A stretch of DNA of 64,000 bases from an uncultured Oscillibacter sp. (GCA_910588175.1 CAJUQQ010000001.1:1-64000), one strand, 5' to 3'. Numbered from the stretch's first letter, positions 23,609-32,159 are shown. Notes: generated from the letters alone by a model not told the origin. Translations and numbers: made by a program.

Positions 23609-25321
23609 ATGGAGCTTACGCCGGAGGAGCTGGCGTTCATTCACGACAGCGGCACCATTGATTTTATCACTCGGGCCAGCAGCGCGTTTTTTGACTATGT
23701 CCGGCAGTCCAAGGAGGTGGTGGTGGGGCAGATACTCTCCGAGCGCTATGTGCTGGGCTACATCAAGCAGGAGAACTTCCACCATTTGGAGGAGGCTCTG
23801 GGAACCGCCTTTGTCAGTTCCGTTCCTCTGGTGCTGGGCCTGTTGGACCGTCCGTCTCTGGAGGCGGCGGGGATTTCCCAGGTACACAGCCAGCCGTATC
23901 TGAACCTGAAGGGCCGGGGCGTGCTGATTGGTATTTTGGACACCGGCATTGACTATACGCAGGATGTATTCCGCTATGAGGACGGCAGCAGCAAGATCCA
24001 GTATATCTACGACCAGACCGCCGAAGGGCCCCCGCCGGAGGGCTTTCTTCTGGGCCGGGAGTACAGCAAGGCGGACATCGACGCCGCACTGGCCGCGCAG
24101 GACCCCTACACCGTTGTGCCCCAGCGGGACGAGGACGGCCACGGCACCTTCCTGGCCTCCATGGCGGCGGGGAGGGAGACGCCGGACTTCGCCGGCGCGG
24201 CCCCTGACTCGGAGATTATTGCCGTGAAGCTGCGAAAGGCCCGGCCTTTCTACCGCCAGCGCTTCTGTGTCCCGGAGGACCAGGAGCACGCCTATGAGTC
24301 CAGCGCCGTCATGCTGGGGGTGGAGTACATCCTCCGCAAGGCCCGGGATCTGGACCGGCCGGTGGTGATCTGCATCGCCTTGGGCTCCAACTCCGGAAGC
24401 CACGACGGGCGCAGTGTCTTTGAGGAGTATCTCAGCGGCATATCCATTCAGAGGGGTGTCTGCCTCTGCGCGGCGGCGGGAAACGAGGCGGAGGCCCGGC
24501 ACCACACTGGCGGAGTCCTCGAGCCAGGGGAGAAGCCGGGGAAAGTGGATTTGAAGGTGGGAGAGGATGCCGGGGATGTGTATATTGCCGTCTGGAACAC
24601 CGTGGCAGACCGGATCTCGGTGTCGGTGCGCTCACCCTCCGGGGAGCTGGTGGGCCGGGTGCCCGCCAAACCGGGCATTGGCCCCGCCGCCGACGTGAAG
24701 CTGGTGCTGGAGGCCGCCCGGGTGCAGGTGGAATACCACTTCCCCGTGGAGGGCAGCGGCGGACAGCTGACAATCATCCGCATTTTGGGGGCCACCCCCG
24801 GAGTGTGGACCATCCAGCTTCATGGGGATATTCTGCTCAACGGCAGCTACCAGGTGTGGCTGCCCATGACCGGCTTTGTCTCGCCCTCGGTGGAGTTCCT
24901 GGCGGCTACACCGGACTATACGGTGACCTGTCCCGCTTCCGCCCTGGGGATCATCTGCTGCGGGGCCTATGACAGCGCCAACAAAAGTCTGTACGCCAAG
25001 GGTTCCAGAGGCCCGGCCTGGGACGGACGGATTCTGCCGGACATGGTGGCCCCCGGCGTGGGGGTCCGGGGAATCTATCCCCAGGGTCCCGGATTGATGA
25101 GCGGAACCAGCGCGGCGGCGGCGGTGCTGGCGGGTACCTGTGCCCTGCTTCTGCAATGGGGCGTGCGGGAGGGGAACGACCCTTCCATGGGGACCTATCA
25201 GATCCGGGCCTATCTCATCCGAGGCTGTCTCCGGCGGGCGGATATGGAGTATCCGAATAATCAGTGGGGCTATGGGGCGATTCAGCTGATGCAGACCTTC
25301 CACTTGATGCGGGAGCTTTGA
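23609..25321 (+). CDS. Csp-like subtilase (S8), second of a tandem pair
   Basis: The 570-residue product has Asp111 in 'GILDTGID', His178 in 'DGHGTF' and Ser501 in 'GTSAAAA'. Met after the catalytic Ser of the classic GTSMA motif is replaced by Ala, but the triad is complete. The N-terminal 95 residues look like a Csp prodomain, and the same jelly-roll insertion is present ('YQVWLPMTG', about 415). It is co-transcribed with the gene before it, a tandem arrangement seen for csp loci. A sporulation/germination role is inferred; sleC is not in the window. Confidence 0.85.
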   Translation: MELTPEELAFIHDSGTIDFITRASSAFFDYVRQSKEVVVGQILSERYVLGYIKQENFHHLEEALGTAFVSSVPLVLGLLDRPSLEAAGISQVHSQPYLNLKGRGVLIGILDTGIDYTQDVFRYEDGSSKIQYIYDQTAEGPPPEGFLLGREYSKADIDAALAAQDPYTVVPQRDEDGHGTFLASMAAGRETPDFAGAAPDSEIIAVKLRKARPFYRQRFCVPEDQEHAYESSAVMLGVEYILRKARDLDRPVVICIALGSNSGSHDGRSVFEEYLSGISIQRGVCLCAAAGNEAEARHHTGGVLEPGEKPGKVDLKVGEDAGDVYIAVWNTVADRISVSVRSPSGELVGRVPAKPGIGPAADVKLVLEAARVQVEYHFPVEGSGGQLTIIRILGATPGVWTIQLHGDILLNGSYQVWLPMTGFVSPSVEFLAATPDYTVTCPASALGIICCGAYDSANKSLYAKGSRGPAWDGRILPDMVAPGVGVRGIYPQGPGLMSGTSAAAAVLAGTCALLLQWGVREGNDPSMGTYQIRAYLIRGCLRRADMEYPNNQWGYGAIQLMQTFHLMREL

Positions 25322-25378
25322 GAAAACAGGCCTTTGGCGGTCTCCGGGCCATGGGGCGTGAAGGGCGGCTTTCCGGTC

Positions 25379-25407
25379 TTGCTTTTCGGGGCTTTATGGA
25401 GTATGCT
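25379..25407 (+). promoter_or_regulatory. promoter of the Crp/Fnr gene
   Basis: TTGCTT (25379-25384) and TATGCT (25402-25407) are separated by 17 bp, about 45 bp before the start codon. Confidence 0.55.
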
Positions 25408-25451
25408 AGGTACAGGAGATACCGTAAAAAATTTGCGGCAGGAGGGTACGG

Positions 25452-26111
25452 ATGGACTTTCAAAGCTGTTTTCCCGTTTGGGAGCAACTGACCGTTGCGC
25501 AGCGGGAGCGCGTCCTGAGCGGCCTGCTGCGCCGCCATGTGGAAAAGGGCACGGTTCTTCACAACGGCAGTATGGACTGCACCGGGCTGATGCTTGTTGA
25601 ATCCGGCCAGCTCCGGGCGTATATTCTGTCGGACGAGGGGCGGGAGATTACCATATACCGCCTGTTTGACCGGGATATCTGCCTGTTTTCCGCCTCCTGC
25701 ATCATGCGGAGCATCCAGTTTGACGTTACCATTGAGACGGAGAAGGACACGGACCTCTGGCTGATTCCGGCGGAGATTTACCGGCAGCTGATGACGGAGT
25801 CCGCGCCGGTGTCGAATTACACCAATGAGATCATGGCCGCCCGGTTTTCGGAGGTCATGTGGCTGATGGAGCAGGTCATGTGGAAGAGCATGGACAGGCG
25901 GGTGGCTGCCTTTTTGCTGGAGGAGTCCGCCATTGAGGGTACGGACCGGCTGCGGATTACCCATGAGGCCATCGCCAATCACCTGGGGACCCATCGGGAG
26001 GTGGTCACTCGGATGCTGCGCTATTTTCAAAACGAGGGAATGGTAAAGCTGTCCCGCGGCGCCGTGGACATTACGGACAGCGGACGGCTGGAGGCCCTGG
26101 AAAGGGCCTGA
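25452..26111 (+). CDS. Crp/Fnr-family transcriptional regulator
   Basis: The 219-residue product has an N-terminal cyclic-nucleotide-binding-type beta barrel (about 15-125) and a C-terminal winged helix with 'THEAIANHLGTHREVVTRMLRYF' (about 168-190) as recognition helix. The barrel lacks the phosphate-cassette residues for cAMP. It has Cys residues at about 37, 75 and 80 but no clear FNR-type iron-sulfur set, so the signal is unknown. GGAGG precedes the ATG. It converges with the thioredoxin/CoA-disulfide reductase operon and may sense redox or sulfur state, which is inference from position. Confidence 0.85.
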   Translation: MDFQSCFPVWEQLTVAQRERVLSGLLRRHVEKGTVLHNGSMDCTGLMLVESGQLRAYILSDEGREITIYRLFDRDICLFSASCIMRSIQFDVTIETEKDTDLWLIPAEIYRQLMTESAPVSNYTNEIMAARFSEVMWLMEQVMWKSMDRRVAAFLLEESAIEGTDRLRITHEAIANHLGTHREVVTRMLRYFQNEGMVKLSRGAVDITDSGRLEALERA

Positions 26112-26123
26112 AAGTCCGCGAAA

Positions 26124-26165
26124 AAAACGCTCCTCACATGTTTGAAATGTGAGGAGCGTTTTCTG
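26124..26165. terminator. bidirectional terminator
   Basis: ACGCTCCTCACAT (26127-26139) pairs with ATGTGAGGAGCGT (26147-26159), with A run before and TTTTCT after. It serves the convergent Crp/Fnr gene and the reductase operon. Confidence 0.9.
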
Positions 26166-27860
26166 TCAGCCCAGATCCATGCCGCAGGGGGCCGCTGATT
26201 CGATCAGGCGGCGGTCGTTGGCCACCGCGTCGTAGAACCGGAAGCCGCCGGAGAAATTATAGGCCTCGTAGCCAAGCCCCGTCAGGATGCGGCAGGCGAT
26301 GTAGCTGCGCAGGCCGCTCTGGCAGATGATATAGACCGGTTTGCCTTGCTCGATTTCATCCAGTCGCTCCCGCAGCTCGTCGACGGGGATATTGCGGAAG
26401 CCCTCGATATGTCCGCCGCCATACTCCGCCTCGGTCCGGGCGTCCAGCAGGGTGACGCTGCCGTCCCTAGGCAGGTTTTTCACATCGTCAAAATGGAACT
26501 GCCGGACGGTGCCCTGGGAGAGGTTTTCGACCATGAAGCCCGCCATGTTCACCGGGTCCTTGGCGGAGGAATAGGGCGGCGCGTAGGCCAGGTCCAGGTC
26601 TTTCAGCTGGACGGCGGTCAGTCCGGCGTGGATGGCGGCGGCCAGCACGTCGATGCGCTTGTCAACCCCCTCGTAGCCCACGATCTGCGCCCCCAGAAGA
26701 CGGAAAGTCTCCCGCTCAAAGACCACCTTCATGGTCATCAGCCTGCCGCCGGGGTAGTAGCCCGCGTGGCTCATGGGGGACAGGACCACCGTGTCCACGG
26801 CGAGGCCCGCCTTTTTGGCGTTGGTTTCATTGACGCCGGTGACGGCCGCCGTCAGGTCGAAGACCTTGATCACGGAGCTGCCCTGGCTTCCCAAGAACCG
26901 GCTGTCCCCGCCGCAGATGTTGTCCGCCACGATGCGGCCCTGCTTATTGGCAGGGCCCGCCAGGGAGATCAGAGCGTCCTGACCGGTGACGGCGTGCCGG
27001 ACCTGCACAGCGTCGCCCACCGCGTAGATGTCCGGGACGGAGGTCTCCATCCGCTCGTTCACCGCGATGCTGCCCTTGATGCCAAGCTCCAGTCCCGCCT
27101 CCTTGGCCAGGGCCGTATCCGGCGTGACGCCGATGGCCAGCACCACCATATCGGCGTGCAGCGGGGCGCTGTCCTTGAGAAGCACGTCCACGCCGCCGGC
27201 CTTCTCCTCAAAGCCCTCCACCGTGTACCCCAGGGCCAGCTTTACGCCCTGGCGGCGCATTTCGCCGTGAATGAAGGAGGCCATGTCCGGGTCGAAGGGA
27301 TTCATCAGCTGCTTGGGCCGCTGGACAATGGTGACCTCCATGCCCAGCTCCCGCAGGTTTTCCGCCAGCTCCAGGCCGATGAAGCCGCCCCCCGCCAGCA
27401 CTGCGGATTTCGGGTGATGGGTGTTGATATAGTCCTTGATGCGGAAGGTGTCCTCCACGGTCCGCAGGGTGAAGAGCCGTTCCAGCCCGGCGCCGGGCAG
27501 CCGGGGCTGGGTGGGCTTCGCGCCGGGAGAGAGGAGGAGCTTGTCATAGGGCTCCTCAAACGCCTCCCCCGTCTCCAGATTTTGGACGGAAACGGTTTTT
27601 CGATCCGGGTGGATGGCGGTGACCTCATGGCGCACCCGCATATTCACCCGGAAGCGGGAGAAGAAGCTCTCGGGAGTTTGTAAGGTCAGCGCCTCCGGGG
27701 CGGAGATGACGCCGCCGATGTAATAGGGCAGGCCGCAGTTGGCGTAAGAGATGTACCCTGACCGCTCGAAGACGGTGATGTCCGCCTGTTCGTCCAGCCG
27801 GCGGATTCTGGCCGCCGCCGTGGCTCCGCCCGCCACGCCGCCGATGATAACCACTTTCAT
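26166..27860 (-). CDS. CoA-disulfide reductase-like flavoprotein with rhodanese domain
   Basis: The 564-residue product has FAD motif 'IIGGVAGGATAAARIRR' at the N-terminus, the redox Cys in 'SYANCGLPYYIGG' (about Cys43), an NAD(P)H-binding 'VLAGGGFIGLELAENL' (about 155) and a C-terminal rhodanese domain (about 455-560) with active-site 'CQSGLRS'. This is the CoADR-rhodanese fusion architecture, which reduces CoA disulfide, CoA persulfide or polysulfide. It is the last gene of an operon with a stand-alone rhodanese and a thioredoxin. The combination points to thiol or sulfane-sulfur handling in an anaerobe with CoA-based redox control. Confidence 0.9.
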   Translation of the reverse strand: MKVVIIGGVAGGATAAARIRRLDEQADITVFERSGYISYANCGLPYYIGGVISAPEALTLQTPESFFSRFRVNMRVRHEVTAIHPDRKTVSVQNLETGEAFEEPYDKLLLSPGAKPTQPRLPGAGLERLFTLRTVEDTFRIKDYINTHHPKSAVLAGGGFIGLELAENLRELGMEVTIVQRPKQLMNPFDPDMASFIHGEMRRQGVKLALGYTVEGFEEKAGGVDVLLKDSAPLHADMVVLAIGVTPDTALAKEAGLELGIKGSIAVNERMETSVPDIYAVGDAVQVRHAVTGQDALISLAGPANKQGRIVADNICGGDSRFLGSQGSSVIKVFDLTAAVTGVNETNAKKAGLAVDTVVLSPMSHAGYYPGGRLMTMKVVFERETFRLLGAQIVGYEGVDKRIDVLAAAIHAGLTAVQLKDLDLAYAPPYSSAKDPVNMAGFMVENLSQGTVRQFHFDDVKNLPRDGSVTLLDARTEAEYGGGHIEGFRNIPVDELRERLDEIEQGKPVYIICQSGLRSYIACRILTGLGYEAYNFSGGFRFYDAVANDRRLIESAAPCGMDLG

Positions 27861-27861
27861 G

Positions 27862-28182
27862 TCAATGTTCCACCTTTCCAGAGTAGGCGGCGATGCCGCC
27901 GATGTTTTTGAGGTTCGTGTAGCCCATCCGGGCCAGGATGCCTACGGCCTGGCGGCTCCGCGCTCCGCTGTGGCAGTACACAAACAGGGGGGTGTCCTTC
28001 CGGTCCGCCGCGGGTTCCTCCGCGCCGAGGGAGGGAAGGGGCAGGTTTTGGCTGCCGGGGATGTGGCCTTCCCGGTATTCCTGGGGCATGCGGACATCCA
28101 GCAGCACCGCGCCGGGGGTGGCATGGTACTCCCGCAGGCCTTGGTTGATGTCGGGAGTCTTCAAAAAGTCAAACAGTCCCAT
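27862..28182 (-). CDS. single-domain rhodanese
   Basis: The 106-residue product is one rhodanese domain: 'VLLDVRMPQEYREGHIPGS' and active-site loop 'YCHSGARS' with the sulfur-accepting Cys. No signal peptide is present, so it is cytoplasmic. GGAGGGAG precedes the ATG. It sits between thioredoxin and the CoADR-rhodanese fusion, with 1 base to the latter. It probably passes sulfane sulfur to the fused enzyme or thioredoxin. Confidence 0.9.
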   Translation of the reverse strand: MGLFDFLKTPDINQGLREYHATPGAVLLDVRMPQEYREGHIPGSQNLPLPSLGAEEPAADRKDTPLFVYCHSGARSRQAVGILARMGYTNLKNIGGIAAYSGKVEH

Positions 28183-28194
28183 TGCGCTCCCTCC

Positions 28195-28500
28195 TCACAG
28201 CATCCCGAGAATCTGGCTTTTCGGCCTCGCGCCCGCCGCCTGATTCACAACCCGGCCCTGCTTCATCACTACCAGCGTGGGGATGCTCATGACGCCGAAT
28301 TGGCTGGCCAGCTCCGGCTGCTCATCCACGTTGATTTTGCCGACCTTGATGTCGGGGCGCTCCTCCGCGATCTCCTCCACAAGGGGGGCGACCATGCGGC
28401 AGGGCCCGCACCAGGACGCCCAGAAATCCAGCAGGACGGTCCGGTCGGACTGGAGGATTTCTTCCTGAAAATTAGTTTTACCAATTGTAATAGCAGACAT
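28195..28500 (-). CDS. trxA: thioredoxin
   Basis: The 101-residue product is a standard thioredoxin with '[14 protein letters not shown]' (redox Cys pair at about 32 and 35), the cis-Pro in '[10 protein letters not shown]' and no signal peptide. It reduces protein disulfides and possibly persulfides made by the rhodaneses encoded downstream. AAGGAGG is placed 9 bases before the ATG. It is the first gene of the operon; two direct repeats lie around its promoter. Confidence 0.93.
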   Translation of the reverse strand: MSAITIGKTNFQEEILQSDRTVLLDFWASWCGPCRMVAPLVEEIAEERPDIKVGKINVDEQPELASQFGVMSIPTLVVMKQGRVVNQAAGARPKSQILGML

Positions 28501-28518
28501 ATAGGGGCCTCCTTGTCT

Positions 28519-28554
28519 TTTGTTTATGGCATGAGTATAGGCGGTTTGTTTATG
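28519..28554 (-). promoter_or_regulatory. trx operon promoter region with CATAAACAAA direct repeats
   Basis: On the minus strand a -10 TATACT (28539-28534) lacks a good -35. CATAAACAAA occurs exactly twice, at 28554-28545 and 28528-28519, 26 bp apart, one on each side of the -10. A missing -35 with a repeat upstream is typical of an activator-dependent promoter. Confidence 0.45.
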
Positions 28555-28650
28555 ATTTTCCGTGATGATGTCACAGAAGCGCGTAACCTGCCCCGGTCAA
28601 ACGGTGCTTATAGAAATAGGAAGGTTTTTGCCGGGAGGAGGGCGGAGGCT

Positions 28651-29211
28651 TTGGAGGATAAACGGATTATTGAGCTCTATATGCGCCGGGACGAGGCGGC
28701 GGTCCGGCGCACGGCCGAGAAGTACGGACGGCGTCTGCGGACGCTTTCCATGGGTATCGTGGGGGATTGGCAAACCGCCGAGGAGTGCGAGAACGACGCC
28801 TACCTGGAGGCGTGGAACTCCATTCCGCCCCATGAGCCGAAGGGCTATTTTTACGCGTTTCTGGCCTGCATCACCCGCCGTTTATCCCTGAACCGCTGCC
28901 GCGAGCGAGGACGGCTGAAACGAAGCGCGTTGGTCGGCGAGCTCAGCGCGGAGCTGGAGCAGTGCATCCCATCGCCGGACGACATGGAGTGCCGGATAGA
29001 CCGCCTGGTGCTGCGCCAGGCCCTCAACGGGTTCCTGGGGACGCTGAGCGCGGAGAAACGGGCTGTGTTTCTCCGCCGGTATTGGTACCTGGACCCGGTG
29101 GCCGGTATTGCCAAGCGGTACGGCCTTTCTCAGAGCAAGGTGAAGACCATGCTTTTCCGGATGCGGAAGCAGCTGCGGGACTACTTTGAACGGGAGGGCT
29201 ATGACTTATGA
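28651..29211 (+). CDS. ECF-type RNA polymerase sigma factor
   Basis: The product is about 186 residues. Region 2 (about 10-75) carries 'IVGDWQTAEECENDAYLEAWNSIPP', and region 4 (about 115-180) carries 'GLSQSKVKTMLFRMRKQLRDYFE'. No clear region 3 is present, as in ECF factors. The frame is open far upstream; TTG at 28651 is chosen because the family normally starts a few residues before 'LYMRRDEAAV' and the purine-rich GGGAGGAGGGCGGAGG precedes it. Its end overlaps the next gene by ATGA, the usual coupling of sigma and anti-sigma. Confidence 0.83.
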   Translation: MEDKRIIELYMRRDEAAVRRTAEKYGRRLRTLSMGIVGDWQTAEECENDAYLEAWNSIPPHEPKGYFYAFLACITRRLSLNRCRERGRLKRSALVGELSAELEQCIPSPDDMECRIDRLVLRQALNGFLGTLSAEKRAVFLRRYWYLDPVAGIAKRYGLSQSKVKTMLFRMRKQLRDYFEREGYDL

Positions 29212-30203
29212 GAGGCCGGGAATTGCTGGACTGCATGGAACTGGTGGAGCCGGTTTATCTGGAGGCGGCGGACAAAAGGCCCGCCGTGAGGAGGCGCGGA
29301 TGGCTGAAATATGGAGCGGCGGCGGCCTGTCTGTGCGCCATATTGGGCTCGCTGCTCTGGGAAACGCCGGACCCGTCCAACGCCTTTTGCCTCAAGGCCT
29401 GCGCGCTGGAGCTGGCGGAAGACGGAAGCCTGACGCTAAAGGAAACCGATCTTCTGGACCAGCCGGATGTCTGGGGCGGGCATTTTGACGGCGAGAATTT
29501 TTACGCCGGCGTAGGCCTCCGGTATGACGGGAGCAACATTGACCACGTTCTGTTTACCACGGAGTCCGGTTTTTTTGCCAAGCAGTATGTCAACCGCCTT
29601 TCGGAGGAAGAGAACGTCTCCCGGCTGTATGTCGGGCCGGAGAACCGGCTTGTGATGTACGGAGAGGAATTTGAAATCGCGGGCAGCCGGATTACCCTGG
29701 ACAGCGAGACCATGACGGATGATCTGCTGCTGTTCTGGGGAACGCGGGCGGCCGGTATGCGGGAGGTGCCGGAGAAGGTTACGGTCAAAGCGGCCGCTGT
29801 CTTTCGCGACGGACGGACCCAGGAGTTGACCGTTTCGCTTGATCTCTCCGGCACGGGGGTCGTTTCAATGCCCGTGGACGAGGAGGAATTCCGGCGGCAT
29901 CAGGCGAGACGGGATTACTACGGAAACCTTCCCCTGGAAGACTGTGAACTTCTGGAGGAAAGCGTTGAGCGGGTAACGGATGTCTATGAGGTCCAGATTG
30001 GAATGGGTACCGGAATGAGCACCAGCCGGATTACCCATATAGATCAAATGGAGTATGACAAAGACGGAATCTGGAGAGGGGGAATCGCGGAAATCGCCGG
30101 GGAGGTGTATATCCCCGTGATTCGCCGGGAGACGGACGGCGGCTATACGGGGATGCTCTACCGGGTGCCGGAGGAGCTGTGCTGCCCGGCGGAGCGCCGC
30201 TGA
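29208..30203 (+). CDS. membrane-anchored putative anti-sigma partner
   Basis: The 331-residue product has a short cytoplasmic N-terminus (about 1-34), one membrane helix (about 35-52) and a large extracytoplasmic domain rich in beta strands (about 60-331) that I do not recognise. Overlap with the sigma gene and the topology (short inside, sensor outside) fit an anti-sigma factor, although the N-terminus is too short to recognise a zinc-containing anti-sigma domain. What the outer domain senses is unknown. Confidence 0.65.
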   Translation: MRGRELLDCMELVEPVYLEAADKRPAVRRRGWLKYGAAAACLCAILGSLLWETPDPSNAFCLKACALELAEDGSLTLKETDLLDQPDVWGGHFDGENFYAGVGLRYDGSNIDHVLFTTESGFFAKQYVNRLSEEENVSRLYVGPENRLVMYGEEFEIAGSRITLDSETMTDDLLLFWGTRAAGMREVPEKVTVKAAAVFRDGRTQELTVSLDLSGTGVVSMPVDEEEFRRHQARRDYYGNLPLEDCELLEESVERVTDVYEVQIGMGTGMSTSRITHIDQMEYDKDGIWRGGIAEIAGEVYIPVIRRETDGGYTGMLYRVPEELCCPAERR

Positions 30204-30226
30204 GTGAAAGGGAACTTGGCGCGCCC

Positions 30227-30255
30227 TTGAACCGGGAGAAGGCTTGTGGTATAGT
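30227..30255 (+). promoter_or_regulatory. sigma-A promoter of the WYL regulator
   Basis: TTGAAC (30227-30232) and TATAGT (30250-30255) are separated by 17 bp. Confidence 0.65.
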
Positions 30256-30290
30256 AACAAAAAGCCTCATGGTCAAGAAGGGAGAGCCCG

Positions 30291-31550
30291 ATGAAGAACA
30301 GCCGTCTCTTTGAAATTTTATATCTCCTGGTGGAAAAGCGCGCCGTCACCGCCGGGGAGCTTGCCCGGCGGCTGGAGGTGTCGGAGCGGACGATTTACCG
30401 GGATATCGACGCCCTGTCCGCCGCCGGTATCCCGGTGTTTACCCAGAAGGGCCAGGGAGGCGGTATCCGCCTGATGGACCAGTTTGTCCTGGACCGGGCG
30501 CTGTTGTCCCGGGAGGAGCAGGACGAGATTTTGTTTGCTCTCCAGGCCACCCTGGCCACCGGCGGCGGGACGGAGGGGGACACTCTGGCCCGGCTGTCCG
30601 CCCTGTTCCGGCGGGAAGGGGACGGGTGGCTGGAGGTAGACTTCACCGATTGGGGCAGCGGAGCGCGGGAACGTGAAAACTTCGCCTTAGTCAAGCGGTC
30701 GATTCTGGCCCGCTGTCCTCTGTCCTTCACCTATTACAGCTCCGCCGGGGAGAAGAGCCGCCGGACAGTGGAGCCCGCCCGGCTGGTGTTCAAGGGCGGG
30801 TGCTGGTATCTGTCGGCCTACTGCCGGACCCGGCGGGACTGGCGTATTTTCCGCCTGGTCCGGATGGAGGACCTGAGGCCGGAGGAGGGGACCTGCCCGC
30901 CCCGGCAGTCCCCGGAGCGGCTGGAGGCGCCCCTGCCCGGGGAGTACCGGGGCGTGGACCTGCGGCTGCGCTTTCAGCCCTCCGCCGCCTGGCGGGTGCG
31001 GGACTACTTCCACCCGAAGCAGATTACCCGGGAGCCGGACGGCTGTCTGCTGGTAAACTGCGCCTTTCCTGAGGACCGGTGGCTGCTGTCCTTCCTCCTG
31101 TCCTTTGGCAGCCGGCTGGAGGTGCTGTCGCCGGTCTATTGGCGGGATATCCTCGCCGGGGAGATTAAAAAATGTTTGGCGGTCTATGAAACTGGACAGA
31201 CCATGTCAGGTTTGAGGGAGTATTCTGATCGTAGAGACGGGGAGGAACGCCCCGCCCAAGATAAGGAGGTATTCCCAATGGAAGAACGGAAATTCTGTCA
31301 GTGCTGCGGCATGCCCCTGGACAAGCCCGAGGACGCGGGCACGGAGGCCGGAGGCGCTCCCAGCGGCGACTACTGTCACTACTGCTATCAGAACGGGACC
31401 TTTACCGCCCCTGACGCTACGATGGACGATATCATCGGATTCAACTTAACGTTCAACGAGGAGAACGGACATCCCTTTGGCCCCCGGGAGGAAGCGGAGA
31501 AGATGATGCGAAGCTGGTTTCCGACTTTGAAGCGGTGGAGAAAGTTGTGA
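30291..31550 (+). CDS. WYL-domain regulator fused in frame to a zinc-ribbon protein
   Basis: The 419-residue product has an N-terminal HTH_11 domain (about 1-60, 'LARRLEVSERTIYRDIDALSA'), a WYL domain and C-terminal extension (about 135-305), then a zinc-ribbon domain (about 330-419) with 'KFCQCCGMPL' and 'YCHYCYQNG'. The regulator part normally ends near 'MSGL' (about 305), and the zinc ribbon normally is a separate small protein. Here no stop separates them, yet an intact AAGGAGGT (31263-31270) lies 7 bases before an internal ATG at 31278. The zinc ribbon may therefore be made both fused and alone. WYL proteins bind ligands or nucleic acid and regulate nearby genes. Confidence 0.82.
   Translation: MKNSRLFEILYLLVEKRAVTAGELARRLEVSERTIYRDIDALSAAGIPVFTQKGQGGGIRLMDQFVLDRALLSREEQDEILFALQATLATGGGTEGDTLARLSALFRREGDGWLEVDFTDWGSGARERENFALVKRSILARCPLSFTYYSSAGEKSRRTVEPARLVFKGGCWYLSAYCRTRRDWRIFRLVRMEDLRPEEGTCPPRQSPERLEAPLPGEYRGVDLRLRFQPSAAWRVRDYFHPKQITREPDGCLLVNCAFPEDRWLLSFLLSFGSRLEVLSPVYWRDILAGEIKKCLAVYETGQTMSGLREYSDRRDGEERPAQDKEVFPMEERKFCQCCGMPLDKPEDAGTEAGGAPSGDYCHYCYQNGTFTAPDATMDDIIGFNLTFNEENGHPFGPREEAEKMMRSWFPTLKRWRKL
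31263..31280 (+). promoter_or_regulatory. internal ribosome binding site for the zinc-ribbon domain
   Basis: A near-perfect Shine-Dalgarno AAGGAGGT and an ATG 7 bases later occur in frame inside the fused gene, exactly at the domain boundary. They would yield a 90-residue zinc-ribbon protein. Confidence 0.6.
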
Positions 31551-31598
31551 GAAAACCGGCGGCAATACGGCGGGATCTCCCGTGAACAGGTAAAGAAG

Positions 31599-31652
31599 CG
31601 GCGCTCTTGCGTTTGGTACGATGCTTGTACCAGGGCAAGAGCGCCGTTTTAT
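31599..31652 (+). terminator. intrinsic terminator
   Basis: CGGCGCTCTTGC (31599) pairs with GCAAGAGCGCCG (31635-31646), followed by TTTTATAT. An inner GGTAC/GTACC stem extends the loop region. Confidence 0.85.
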
Positions 31653-31715
31653 ATAGTTTGTAGAAATCGCGGGTGCCGGGCAGAAGGGGGAAATCCCTGG
31701 AGCGAAGCCGGTTTT

Positions 31716-32159
31716 TTATTCGTCTCCCAGGACATGAGACAGACCATGCCACAGCTTTTCCATGCCGTCCACCAGGGCGTGAAGCTCCTCCTCCGAAAAA
31801 AGCTCGAAGGCGTCCAACTCCATTTTCCGCATGGCCCGCCCCAGCTTGCGGCCAAATACCCGGCCCTCGTCCGTCAGAATCACCACCCGGCTGCGCCGGT
31901 CGCCCTCGGCGATGCTGCGGGTAACCAGGCCGCGCTGTTCCAGGCTGTCGACTACGCTGGTCACCGTCTGCCTGGACAGATGCAGGTCATGGCTCAGCTC
32001 GTTCTGGGTCATCGGTGCCCGCTTCTTGTAGAGCAGCGTGACGATATTCATGATATTGGAAGTAACGCCATGGGTTGCGGCGATTTTGTCATACGCAGCC
32101 TCAATGCCCCACCAGCTCTCATAATAGCGGTCAAACAGATCGCCGCCAAATTTTCCCAC
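31716..32159 (-). CDS. MarR-family transcriptional regulator
   Basis: The 147-residue product has the MarR winged helix: 'MTQNELSHDLHLSRQTVTSVVDSLEQRGLV' (about 50-79) followed by the wing 'EGDRRSRVVILTDEG'. It is divergent from the acyl-CoA dehydrogenase cluster and is the most likely regulator of it, sensing a small aromatic or acyl-CoA ligand by analogy with other MarR proteins. The start is GTG at 32159 with only a weak AAGAAG upstream. A consensus promoter drives it. Confidence 0.87.
   Translation of the reverse strand: MGKFGGDLFDRYYESWWGIEAAYDKIAATHGVTSNIMNIVTLLYKKRAPMTQNELSHDLHLSRQTVTSVVDSLEQRGLVTRSIAEGDRRSRVVILTDEGRVFGRKLGRAMRKMELDAFELFSEEELHALVDGMEKLWHGLSHVLGDE

Noticed and set aside
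27751..28650. Open frame extending the sigma factor upstream by 300 codons
   Set aside because: It runs antisense through rhodanese and thioredoxin genes and has no sigma-like sequence before 28651.
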